Assembly: GCA_009746045.1 (NCBI GenBank)
Contig: RPFO01000076.1
Location: forward strand, 1,366,114 to 1,426,113
Direction: 5' to 3'
DNA from: Mesostigma viride
Lineage: Eukaryota > Streptophyta > Mesostigmatophyceae > Mesostigmatales > Mesostigmataceae
Length of the DNA stretch: 60,000 nucleotides
The notes under the pieces were generated by a model. It did no database searches, was not told the origin of the DNA, and was given only the letters and a program-made list of their open reading frames with translations. Position numbers and translations under genes: made by a program. Below are positions 20,571 through 29,444 of the stretch, piece by piece (the stretch's first letter is position 1; each line of letters begins with the position of its first letter).

Positions 20571-20713
20571 GGTGCCTTCTTCCACTACCTCTTCCAGCAC
20601 GGCCCTGCCACCTCGTGACTGGTGGCAGCAGGTACGCTCAGGCCGTAGGCGCGATAGGATGAGTCGGGCTTTTAATGCTCGCACACTAGCCTGTCAGACG
20701 GTTAGGGCGTTAA
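20571..20713 (+). pseudogene. PAT element B pol N-terminal piece
   Basis: A frame just after the gag stop reads SSTTSSSTALPPRDWWQQV and RDRMSRAFNARTL, ending at a TTAA where another repeat inserted. It is likely the start of the RT polyprotein, by position and by the Ser/Thr-rich then basic character. No catalytic motif lies in this part. Confidence 0.45.
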
Positions 20714-20945
20714 GGGGACGGTCCCGGCGCGAATATTTTGGCGCCGAAAAATTCGCGGTACCCGTCCGTACCGTGAAAAAGTGGTGCACGGGGCGCGCAC
20801 CCCTACCGGAGCTGGCCATGGCGACGTGCTTTCAGGCAGAGTAGAAAAAGATGGCTCGCGGAATGCAGAGAAACTGAGCGAATCTTAAAGACGATGAGTA
20901 AATGATACTACTTCGTAGCGGAGTTCGCGTTTTTTATGGATGGGG
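20714..20945 (+). mobile_element. TTAA-family repeat, copy 3 (truncated)
   Basis: It follows TTAA (20710-20713) with GGGGACGG, then the block at 20740-20756 identical to copy 1, and TGGCCATGGCG at 20813-20823. About 230 bp are present before the pol sequence resumes near 20954 after a G run. The right end lacks the CCCCTTAA seen in copy 2, so it is 3'-truncated or rearranged. Confidence 0.6.
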
Positions 20946-20953
20946 GGGGGGGG

Positions 20954-21488
20954 CGAGACCCGCCTGCTGTAGATTCAGCCCGTGTGCCCGGGCCTCTGCA
21001 GCAGGCGGCCCTAGATGGGATCGATGATGCTTGCAGGTCCTTTGTCCGCCGGAACGGTGGTTCCGTAGCGGCAATGGCAGGATCTGTAGTGGATGGGGGT
21101 GAATAAGTTAAGTAATGCGATACGCATTACTTAACTGAATATGCTGAAGGAGCCCCTTACGAACCGTTAGTGGCCGCACGCTTGGCCTTGCCTGGTCCGG
21201 GGGAAGGTGGCCAAGTGGATGTGCTGAACTTACTACCCCCCTCTTGGGGAGCAATTTTGAATGACGAGAGTAGGATTGTACCGACGCTGAGCCCAGCAGA
21301 GCGGATCTTGCACAGTCTAGTCAATGCGGATCTCGCGGGGGTGTAGCATGGAGGAGTTCGCGCGGGTTTGCACGGTGTGTGTGGAGAGGGGGATTTTGGG
21401 TGGATTTTTTGAGGAGGAGCCGCCTATGGTGAACGATACTTTTGGGGTCGGAAAGCCCGACGGCCGTATACGGCTGATTGTGGACAAC
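20954..21488 (+). pseudogene. PAT element B pol, pre-RT region
   Basis: One frame reads from RDPPAVDSARVPG through MAGSVVDGGE to the 31-bp palindrome, and continues after it as YAEGAPYEPL and NLLPPSWGAIL to LVNADLAGV and a stop at 21343-21345. An apparent one-base insertion in the GGGGGTGTAGC run moves the frame to MEEFARVCTVC, which runs to KPDGRIRLIVDN, the first RT blocks. A TAG at 21489-21491 then interrupts the frame (DN-stop-RGN). Confidence 0.7.
21106..21136. mobile_element. 31-bp palindrome with 5-bp target duplication
   Basis: AGTTAAGTAATGCG, loop ATA, then the perfect reverse complement. It is flanked by GAATA on both sides (21101-21105 and 21137-21141). Without palindrome and one duplication the frame reads VDGGEYAEGA, so it is an insertion into coding sequence. 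At 36 bp net it keeps the frame but adds a TAA. Confidence 0.75.
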
Positions 21489-21500
21489 TAGCGTGGCAAC

Positions 21501-23657
21501 ATGCCACTACCAGATCCTATGCCCGCTTTTTTACCACACCTTGGCGTGATTTGCGATTTGCCCACGCGCGCTGGGGAAGATGTTTTTGGGGGCGTATCAG
21601 ATTTGGATTCGTACTACAACAGACTTCGCCTGCCAGTTTGGATGCGGCGGTACTGTGCGTGGATGCCGGTGTGGTCGGATCTGGTGGGCCTGAGTGGGGC
21701 TCGTCGGAAGGTGTGGCCGTGGATGTTGTGCTGGCCAATGGGCAACAAGCTGGCCGTCGCCGTGGCCCAGTGTGTGCATCAGTCTGTGTTGTACCGCTGT
21801 GGCCCCAAGCCGCCGTTGGAGACTAGTCGTGGGCTGAGCATCAACATGTCCGCGCTGATCCTGGTGGCGGAGGCCAACGAGGCGGGGGAGACCGTCCGGC
21901 TGAGGCTGGAGGAGGACCCTGCTGCGCCCTTGGCGCCCTCGCCGTGCTTCGAATCTCGGCAGGATCTGGAAGGTATGCATGCTGTGACGATCGATGACCT
22001 CCATTTCACCCACTGTGCGTCGGTGGATGGGGTGAATCAGCAGCTAGATCGTGTTCAGGCTGCCTACGCCGCTGTTGGGCTGGTGCAGAAGTCTGACAAG
22101 GTGGTACGGGCGACAGCAGAGCAGACTGGTGTGCAGGCGGTGGGTGTCATTCACCAAAGAGATGGTGACGTGGTGCCTGTTCCTGAGCGTGTGGTGGCAG
22201 TTATCGCTGCTACTCATAGAATCTTAGATCGCGGGTTTACATACTACCGCGAACTTAGTTCTGTGCTTGGGAAGTGGGTGTGGATGCATCTGCTGTGCCG
22301 CCCCATGCTTTCGGTGTGGTCTGAGACGTACCGGCTGCTAGCAGCCATGAATGCCTCCCTGCCTGGGCGCCGCTGGCGCCTCCCTGCGGGGGCCCGCCAG
22401 GAGCTTCAGGCGGCGATCGACCTGGCCCCCTTTTTGAGGGCGGCCAGGGCCCGGCCCCTTTCTGACCGGGTCGTCGCAAGTGATGCGAGCGGCTCCGGCG
22501 GTGGGGTGGTCTACAGGGACCTGCCTGGGGCCGATTGTGCCCGGCTGGCGACCCGGCGCGAAGCGCGGGGGTGGCGGACGACAGCTTTAACGTCTGGGGA
22601 GGACTGGGACCTGGAGCGCATGGAGGAGGGGGACTACAGCCTGCTGGATAGTGGCCACTGGCGTACGGCACTGTCCTACCGGTGGCGGGGGCAGCCTAAC
22701 CACATCAACGTCAAGGAGGCGATTGCTGCGACACAGGGGGTCGAGTGGTCGTGCCGGACCAAGGCGTGTCGAGGTAAGCGAGTCGTCCGGCTCGTAGACT
22801 CCAGTGCTGTGGTGGGGGCGTTTGTCAGAGGGCGGTCGTCTTCCTACCGCCTCAACCAGCTGGTTCGGCGCTACTGCGCTCTGTCACTGGCTGGCGACAT
22901 GCAGAGCCACTGGGTCTGGGTGGCTACCGACCACAACCCAGCTGACAAGGCCAGTCGGCGTGGCGCTTGGATTCCTGACTTGACCCGGTGTGGTGACGTG
23001 CATCCCAACCCTGGGCCTGAGGGGGCGCGACGCCCTCGGGACTTGGCACTTTTGGAGGGCACAGTCAACCCTGTGTCTACCTTGCCAGCGTACCGGCGTG
23101 CGGCGGCTGTCTACGTGGCGTGGGCGCCACCTGGCCCTGTCGACCCAGCTGACGCGGAAGCCATTTTCTGTGAGTGGATTTCTGCTGTCTACCATGCCAG
23201 AGGCGGGCGGGGGCGTACCTTATGCCAGCATGCCAAGGCCTGTCTGCACCTGTACTACCCCGACATTGTTCGGAATTGGGTACTGGCGGACCGCCTGCTA
23301 GCAGGTTGGCAGCGGCTTGTTCCGGCTGTCAGCCCTCCGCCTATGCCCTGGCGCCTTTGCTATTTCACTGCCCTGTTGCTAGTTTCACGTCGACAGGTGC
23401 ATTTGAGTGCGTTGATTATTATTGCTTTCCAGCAGTATTTACGCATTAGCGAGGCGCTAGGGCTGCGGGTTCGGGATGTGGCTCATCCCGGCCACCCCCT
23501 TCTCGAGCCAGGGCCCATGGTCGGTGCCCTTGTGCTGCGCAACCCCAAAACTGCGCAGGGGGCGGCCCAGCACGTCCTCGTCCGGGATCCACTTTCTTTG
23601 TGGCTCCTGCGACGTCTGACGGCTGGCCAGCCCCCGGATGCACTCCTCTTTCGGGCT
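21501..23657 (+). CDS. PAT element B RT, RNase H and N-terminal recombinase
   Basis: A long open frame of 719 codons from the polyprotein. RT: VSDLDSYYN (Asp34, Asp36; motif A), WPMGNKLAVAVAQ (motif B, about residue 80) and VTIDDLHF (Asp165, Asp166) at the catalytic position, where most RTs have Y/F-x-D-D. RNase H: ASDASGSGGG (Asp328), INVKE, RLVDSSA, and HNPADKASR. A 2A-like GDVHPNPGP is at residues 498-506. The recombinase begins after it, with Arg648 in QYLRISEAL. The frame ends early at PDALLFRA because one G is missing from a GGGG run (GGG at 23653-23655; the sister copy has GGGG at 34471-34474). The true start is upstream; an in-frame TAG at 21489 separates it. Confidence 0.88.
22992..23018 (+). 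other. 2A-like motif GDVHPNPGP in PAT element B
   Basis: It matches the 2A ribosome-skipping core D-V-x-x-N-P-G-P, with His where Glu is usual. It lies in the linker between RNase H and tyrosine recombinase. If active it would release the recombinase as a separate protein beginning with Pro. The identical motif is in the inverted copy C. Confidence 0.6.
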
Positions 23658-23953
23658 TAACGTACAGCCAGGCTAGGCAGCAGTGGGAGGCTGTGCAGGC
23701 CCGCATGGGCATCCCAGGGATGTTTTCTTTTCACAGCCTCCGGCATGGGGGGGCGACGCACGACGCCATCGCTGGCGAGTCGCCGGAGGCCATCCAGCTG
23801 CGCGGCCGGTGGGCTTCGGCCCTCTCGGTCACGCGCTACATTGGCCTCCACCGCAGCCTCCTGGGGCGCGACATCCCACCCGCCCTCTGGGCTCAGGCCC
23901 TGGGTTTTGACCCAGCGGCTTTCCGGCGCCACTTCGGTGGCGTCGAGTTTTGA
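23658..23953 (+). pseudogene. PAT element B tyrosine recombinase, C-terminal part (frameshifted)
   Basis: It continues the recombinase in the next frame: GLTYSQARQQWEAVQAR, then FHSLRHGGATHD with catalytic-type His and Arg, GRWASALSVTRYIGLH with Trp and the Tyr nucleophile, ending FGGVEF. With the missing G restored it would follow Arg648 in one protein. All four key residues (Arg, His, Arg, Tyr) are present. Confidence 0.85.
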
Positions 23954-24149
23954 CGTCCTCCTGTTTTTATCTCTCGTCTTTTAGCTATCAACTGACCTCA
24001 CCCTTGTGTGGGAGGTCAGGGGGGAAATGGTTTAACTAACCCGAGGGTGAACCTGGGTTGGGACAAAGTACCCCCATAGCTAGGTAGTTTAAGTTTTCTT
24101 TTTTGCATGTCCTACGTATTTTCGGCTGTTAGCCATGTAAGGAGATGTG

Positions 24150-24345
24150 GGTAGAGCAGGGGCACAGCTGCTGTGGGCTGGCCCTGCACATTCACATAGT
24201 GTGCTCACCCTAGCATACAGATGGCCGTGTTGCCATCTGGTAGACATGTCTGTGTTATTCCACCGTATAGAGCTAGCACACATATTGTAATAAATTTGAT
24301 GTTTTGTGGTGATGCATGCAAAGCAAGGCCAGGCCAGAAATGGAT
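24150..24345 (+). repeat. PAT element B, internal repeat B1
   Basis: 196 bp beginning GGTAGAGCAGGGGCACAGC and ending GAAATGGAT; matches B2 at 24581-24776. Confidence 0.93.
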
Positions 24346-24555
24346 TTGGTGAGCTATGCTCATTTTATCTATGACTAACCTGCTGAGCGGAGAATGCAAC
24401 GCCGTATAGCACCAAAAGAAAAAATAATTTTAGAAAAAATATTTTTTGTGCTGGCACCCGTACCCCAGCCACCCAGGTAGTAGGGGTTGGCTGGAGAGGT
24501 GGTTGCTATAAAAGGTGGGCTTCCATTCTAGGGAAGCAGGTTGTTTCTTTTGCCT
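24346..24555 (+). repeat. PAT element B, internal repeat A2
   Basis: 210 bp matching A1, with a 3-bp TAG duplication relative to it. It directly adjoins B1 and contains TATAAAAG at 24507-24514. Confidence 0.93.
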
Positions 24556-24580
24556 CCCACCCACCCACCCTGGCAAAAGC

Positions 24581-24776
24581 GGTAGAGCAGGGGCACAGCT
24601 GCTGTGGGCTGGCCCTGCACATTCACATAGTGTGCTCACCCTAGCATACAGATGGCCGTGTTGCCATCTGGTAGACATGTCTGTGTTATTCCACCGTATA
24701 GAGCTAGCACACATATTGTAATAAATTTGATGTTCTGTGGTGATGCATGCAAAGCAAGGCAAGGCCAGAAATGGAT
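24581..24776 (+). repeat. PAT element B, right terminal repeat B2
   Basis: Second copy of B. Its last base is the right end of the element. A CCCACCCACCCACCC spacer separates it from A2, as in the nested element. Confidence 0.93.
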
Positions 24777-25141
24777 ATACTACGGCATAAGCGGCAATAC
24801 CGATTAGTTGCAGCAGGCCATTGTGCATGTCACAAGCAGGATCCTCGACTTCACGGCCAAACACAACATTGAGCAGAGGCTGCCACGGCTATAAAAGGAA
24901 ACGGGGATGTGGTCGGCACTGAGCAATTAATAGTAGGCAGACATGACAAGTGGTGAATCAGTGTCAGACCTCCCGGCCGCAGCATTTCGGAATGGTTGCC
25001 GACTATGCGGCAGACCTACATGCCCGGCCTTAGCCTGGCAGCATCCTGCCAGGGAAGAAGGGCACAGGTTGGTTCGTTCCCAAAGAAAGGTTGACTGAGT
25101 ATCAAACCGCAATGCAAAGCTAGGGGTCCACATGATCATGG
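24777..25141. other. Unassigned, with a TATA-like box
   Basis: GGCTATAAAAGGAAAC at about 24888 is a good TATA-like sequence on the plus strand, but no plus-strand gene follows. It may belong to a decayed LTR. The minus-strand gag begins to its right. Confidence 0.35.
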
Positions 25142-26876
25142 TCAATAGTTTGCTGACATGTCACCGGGCGTGCCTGCTCCTCTCCTCAACTTTGGGCAGT
25201 TGCGCTTCATGTGACCGATCTCCTGGCAATAGAAGCATCGCATGTGCCAGCTGCGGGTGTTGAGTAGAGCATTGACCTGAGAGTCATTCTGCGCGTCGGT
25301 GATATCTTCCTCATCTTGCTCCTCCTCAAATGGGGATTCCTCCGCGTGGTCGCCTTCGTCTGCTGGATTCGACGCGTCAGTACCGCGCCGCGTCGAGCGT
25401 GCAGTCCTACTAGCCATGTGGTCGTCGGCTGTAGTGAGGAGATATGCTTTGACCTTGGACATGTCCCACAGATGCCACGGGGTGTCTGCGAGCTTCTTCC
25501 TACCCTCCAGCTGCAGCTCAGGGTGGATGGCCTCCATGAGCTAGGCGGATCTTGTACTCGTGGCCCGACACATCCAATAGGCGACTCGCCATCTCGTCCA
25601 ACTCCACCTCAAACTCACGGTAGGGCATGTCACCCTGTCGGAATGCGCCAAAGGCGATGCGCTCCTGGAACTCAGCGTCTGGTGGGACGAGCTTCTGCTG
25701 AATTCGTTCCATCAGCTCGTGGATATCCTTGGGGTAGGACTGTGACGCCAGGCTATCGCAGTGAAGCAGTCGTGTAACTGAGATGTCCATGGCCTGGGTG
25801 ATGATCAAGTCGATCAAGTCCTCGGTGGACAGATCCCAGTTGTGGTAGTAGTTAGATGAGATGCTTAGGCTGACACACGGATTTCCGGCCTGCGCGCCGC
25901 GTATTGCCTACCGCGGCTGAGCGGGACACCTCAGTACTGTACGGCAGGTCGTACGGTCCTGAGGTGTCATGTGGAGTGATGTGCAGTTAGTGCCAGACTG
26001 TTCCTATAGGCTCTAGCTCGACCCGCCAGATTTGGGTTATCCGGGTCTGCCGGGCCGAGTGTAGTTGATGCTAGTGACGTGGTTGCATGGCATTGCAGTG
26101 TACAGTTGTCCACTGGTAGGCGCTGCAGTGAGCGCTGCCATAGGCATATAGGCGTAGCACTGGGGAGTGCCACAGCACCGAGTTTGCACACTGCAGAGTT
26201 CCATTCTGAGCTCGTTGAGTTTCCCTTGTCTTATTTGCATAATACAATCTCTCTCCACTCTCATCATCATTGAGTTGTCCGCCGCTATCTCGGCTTTCCA
26301 ACTGTAGTTCGACCAGAATGTGATGGCCTTGTTCACCAGCCTAGCCCACTCCTGGATGTCTCGCAGCTTCATGCTCTTGTTTAGCTTGGGGATGTGCTTG
26401 AAGTCGGGCATGGGCGGCGCCTTGAAAAGTTTCTGCCGCCTGGGGCCGCTGAACTCCCGGGGCCCGGGCCACCCAAACGTGGGCGGCAAGAGAGTATGCT
26501 TGGACCGGTGTCCTACCATGGAGCTTCCTGCCTGCTGTCGCGCTTGGGCGTAAAGTGGGTGATTCGAGCTACCGTCTGGTCGTGGGTTACGTTCGGTCTG
26601 CACCCTAGTGTCGGGAACACTGTCCGAGCGGACAGCTTGGCCATTTTGTGGTTCCCCCATCGGGGAGGACTTGGTGTGTGTGTAACTATCTACTTGACTG
26701 TGATGACCTTCTTGGACCACGCCCCCATCGGGACGGCCCACGCCCCCATCGGGACGGGTGCTCGGACTATCGTCCAATGGTACATGTTGTTGAGCGAGCC
26801 TACGACCCGAGCGTAGCGTCCGGACATCTATGTCGTCATCCGAGGGAAGCTCAGTTATTAACTCGCGGTGCGCCAT
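25142..26876 (-). pseudogene. LTR-retrotransposon gag with CCHC knuckle, broken
   Basis: Minus-strand pieces read in order: start MAHRELITELPSDDDIDV, a Pro/Gly-rich stretch, WARLVNKAITFWSNYSW; after a disrupted stretch (about 25860-26190), a capsid-like piece with IHELMERIQQKL and FGAFRQGDMPYREFEVEL; then WHLWDMSKVKAYLLT, an acidic region, and CFYCQEIGHMKRNC, a CX2CX4HX4C zinc knuckle. It encodes the structural protein that packages retrotransposon RNA. Frames change at least twice (near 25530 and 25820). No protease, integrase or RT follows downstream on the minus strand: PAT element B lies there. The family (Gypsy- or Copia-type) is not decided. Confidence 0.65.
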
Positions 26877-27339
26877 CGTTTTCTAAGTGCTACTCGTACC
26901 GTGTGTCTTTGGATGTGCTAGTCTATTACGTGTTTAGGTCCAGCACTCGAGGCCGGCTGCCGGGGTCACGGGTCACCACACCCCAACTACCCACCCCTTA
27001 GACAAGTCCACACACACACACACACTCACCTTTATAGCACTTAGTACTATTAATAGTAGTCCTACTAGAACCACTCTTGATTCCTGGTCAACTTGTACTA
27101 TTATTATTAGTAATCCTAGTATTATTAGTAATCCTTGTACTAGTATTATTAGTAATCCTAGACCTACTCTTAGTACGTGGTCACCTTATACACGGCTAAA
27201 TGCAGGTCTAATGTTTTATTTTATAATGTAACAAAGTTTAGGACCCTGAATAGGGTTGCATCTAAATCAAAATGCAGTATAACTTATGAAAGGTATAGGT
27301 CAAGCCACAACCATTGTCCCAACTTATGGCCTAATGTCC
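26877..27339. repeat. AT-rich low-complexity stretch
   Basis: It contains a (CA)n run at 27008-27026 and repeated TATTATTAGTAATCCT words between about 27100 and 27165. No gene recognised. Confidence 0.6.
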
Positions 27340-27640
27340 TTGCCCGGCCATCGGCATATGACATGAGAACCAATATTTTGAGCCCATCGGCTTATGACAT
27401 GACATTATGACATGACAACCATCACGTTGAGCCCATCGGCTTAAGACATGACAACCATTACATTGAGCCCATCGGCTTAAGACATGACAATCATTATATT
27501 GAGCCCATCGGCTTAAGACATGAAAATCATTATATCAAGCCCATCGGCTTGAGACATGACAACCATTACTTTGAGCCCATCGGCTTAAGACATGGAAACC
27601 ATTACTTTGAGCCCATCGGCTTATGACAGGAAAGGAAGGA
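27340..27640. repeat. 36-bp minisatellite, about 8 units
   Basis: The unit is GAGCCCATCGGCTTAAGA followed by CATGACAACCATTACTTT. Units differ by a few bases and one is partly duplicated (27390-27420). They are contiguous, with no spacers, so this is not a CRISPR array. Confidence 0.9.
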
Positions 27641-27892
27641 GAGACAATGCAACAAGCCAAGACACGGTTTGGAACACAATATTAAACTGTTTTTATGCGA
27701 TTCAAACCAAATGGTTTGTTACAAATAAAGGTGTCCCTCCGACCCATCGGTCAGATTCTCACCTGGGACTAAGAGGTCGGCCCAGGACAAAAAGAAAAGA
27801 AAAGATATGCGCAGAAGGAATACAATTACTAATCCCGCAATAATGCAAGGAAGGGCAGAAAACAACGAAATTTCCGTCACGGCACCACCAGT
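27641..27892. other. Unassigned
   Basis: No gene or repeat recognised between the minisatellite and the start of sequence shared by the two Cop1 copies. Confidence 0.4.
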
Positions 27893-29145
27893 TGTGAGAG
27901 AGTTATGCCGAAGTTCGCCATGGTTCTTGCAGGAATGTTGCCTTTATTAAGAATAAGGAAACACAGACGTAAGTCACGTCACTTCCAAGACTGCACGCAA
28001 CACAGGCGACAGGGTCGCAGTGCCAAGAGAACGTGCACGCAAGAACTAGCGTCCCGGTGCTACCAAGTCACACATATAGGTTGCTAGGGACGCGTCCAAG
28101 TATTCAGCTGCACTGTCACAGCTGAACTGTCAATCAATTGATTACACAGACTCTGGCACGCCTTTGGCGCGCAGATCTATCAATTGTCCATACGGCTAGT
28201 CCTGTGGACCTATCCGTACACTGCTAAGCATCAATTGTCTCCTAGGTCCTGGCGCGCCTACCTATCAATTGACCATCAAGTCCTGTACAAGTCCTGTCAA
28301 CGTCCTGCGGACTATCATAGTGACACTTGTACATCCTGTGTCCGTACGCGCCCACAGTGGCGCGCCGGGTACTGTCGGCACAGCCTAGGAAACGTCATAA
28401 CTTTTACGTCCCTTAACCAAATGAGGCGTTCAAGGTGCCGTTGGAAAGAGCGTAACAATCTCTATCCATCTAACGTAAATCCTTTACGTTAACTCCAATC
28501 CCTTCTTTTCTTTAGGGATCACATCCCCTGCCAGGGACCCTTGAGGTAGCTTGAAATGTCCTTCACTCCAGCTTGAAGCTTGAACAGATGTCTTTAATGG
28601 CCAATGCCATTCTCCCAGCCCTTTCTTTTAAGGAACTGGAAAAGAAACAGATCTGCCACAGGGAAAACCATTCCATGAGAAATGGATAAAAACCTATGGA
28701 AGTGGCATTACAGAGTACCACCAGGTATTAGGAACACACAAAATTAAATACATACAGGTTAATTCTATGAGGTCTTCTCCAGGAATTAATCCCATCACCT
28801 CGGTAGAGCCTCCAGTACAATGACCTTCTGGCGGTGAGTTACATTAATCCCAGATACTAATCCCATACAACCCAGTACATATTCAATATAAGTACAATAA
28901 ATCCATGACAATTAAAATACCACTTGACAAAGTAAGGCGTATTACAATAGTTTGCCTGTCATTCTCTCAACAGGGGTCTATTGGCGCCCGTCTTACGGCG
29001 CCCGTCTACTTGCCAGATGGTAAACTGCCACAGCAAACAAATGACAAAATGAAACACATAGGCAACAATTACATCCTGCCCTGGGGAACTAGGGAAGTCT
29101 GAACAGGCAAACACCTGAACAGGCCAGCTTGTAGAAACATAATAC

Positions 29146-29162
29146 CAGGGAATCGAACCCCG
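29146..29162 (-). other. tRNA T-arm-like hairpin in Cop1 3' region
   Basis: On the minus strand CGGGG TTCGATT CCCTG forms a full five-pair T stem with consensus loop. It is conserved in copy 2 (49107-49123). No matching acceptor or D arm is visible, so it is not a tRNA gene. Confidence 0.4.
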
Positions 29163-29444
29163 CCCTATAAACCCCAGTATGAAGGTTCCCAGACCATTGT
29201 GAGAAGTATGTGCAAATATACATTTCTTTTAAAATAGAATATATGGTCTGTAATGGACCTGTCAACCTTGTGTAGTCAACAGCATGAACCCCAGCCAAAA
29301 CCTGGCTGTATCCTGATTATGATCAGAGTGAGTGTACCATGGTCCATGAGCCTTAGTACAGACTAAAATACAGGTATTATGCCAGTCACAATGCTGACAC
29401 TACCACACAATCTGCTCTCCAATGCCCTATAACCAGGCACCAGC

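Larger units (their letters stand above)
16682..24776 (+). mobile_element. PAT/TOC-type DIRS-like retrotransposon B, complete split repeats
   Basis: The order is A1 (16682-16888), gag-like ORF, RT/RNase H/recombinase ORF, B1 (24150-24345), A2 (24346-24555), B2 (24581-24776). A1 matches A2 apart from a 3-bp indel and few substitutions, and B1 matches B2 at 196 bp each. This A1-ORFs-B1-A2-B2 layout is that of PAT-like tyrosine-recombinase retrotransposons, which include the algal TOC3 type; it lets the RNA be copied into a circle that a recombinase inserts. B1 runs straight into A2 (ATGGAT then TTGGTGAG), showing the circular junction. No target duplication is seen, as expected. Four later insertions and several small lesions make it inactive. 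Confidence 0.9.

Noticed and set aside
27340-27640. Possible CRISPR array
   Set aside because: The 36-bp units are contiguous with no unique spacers, the units vary, and the context is eukaryotic with no cas genes.
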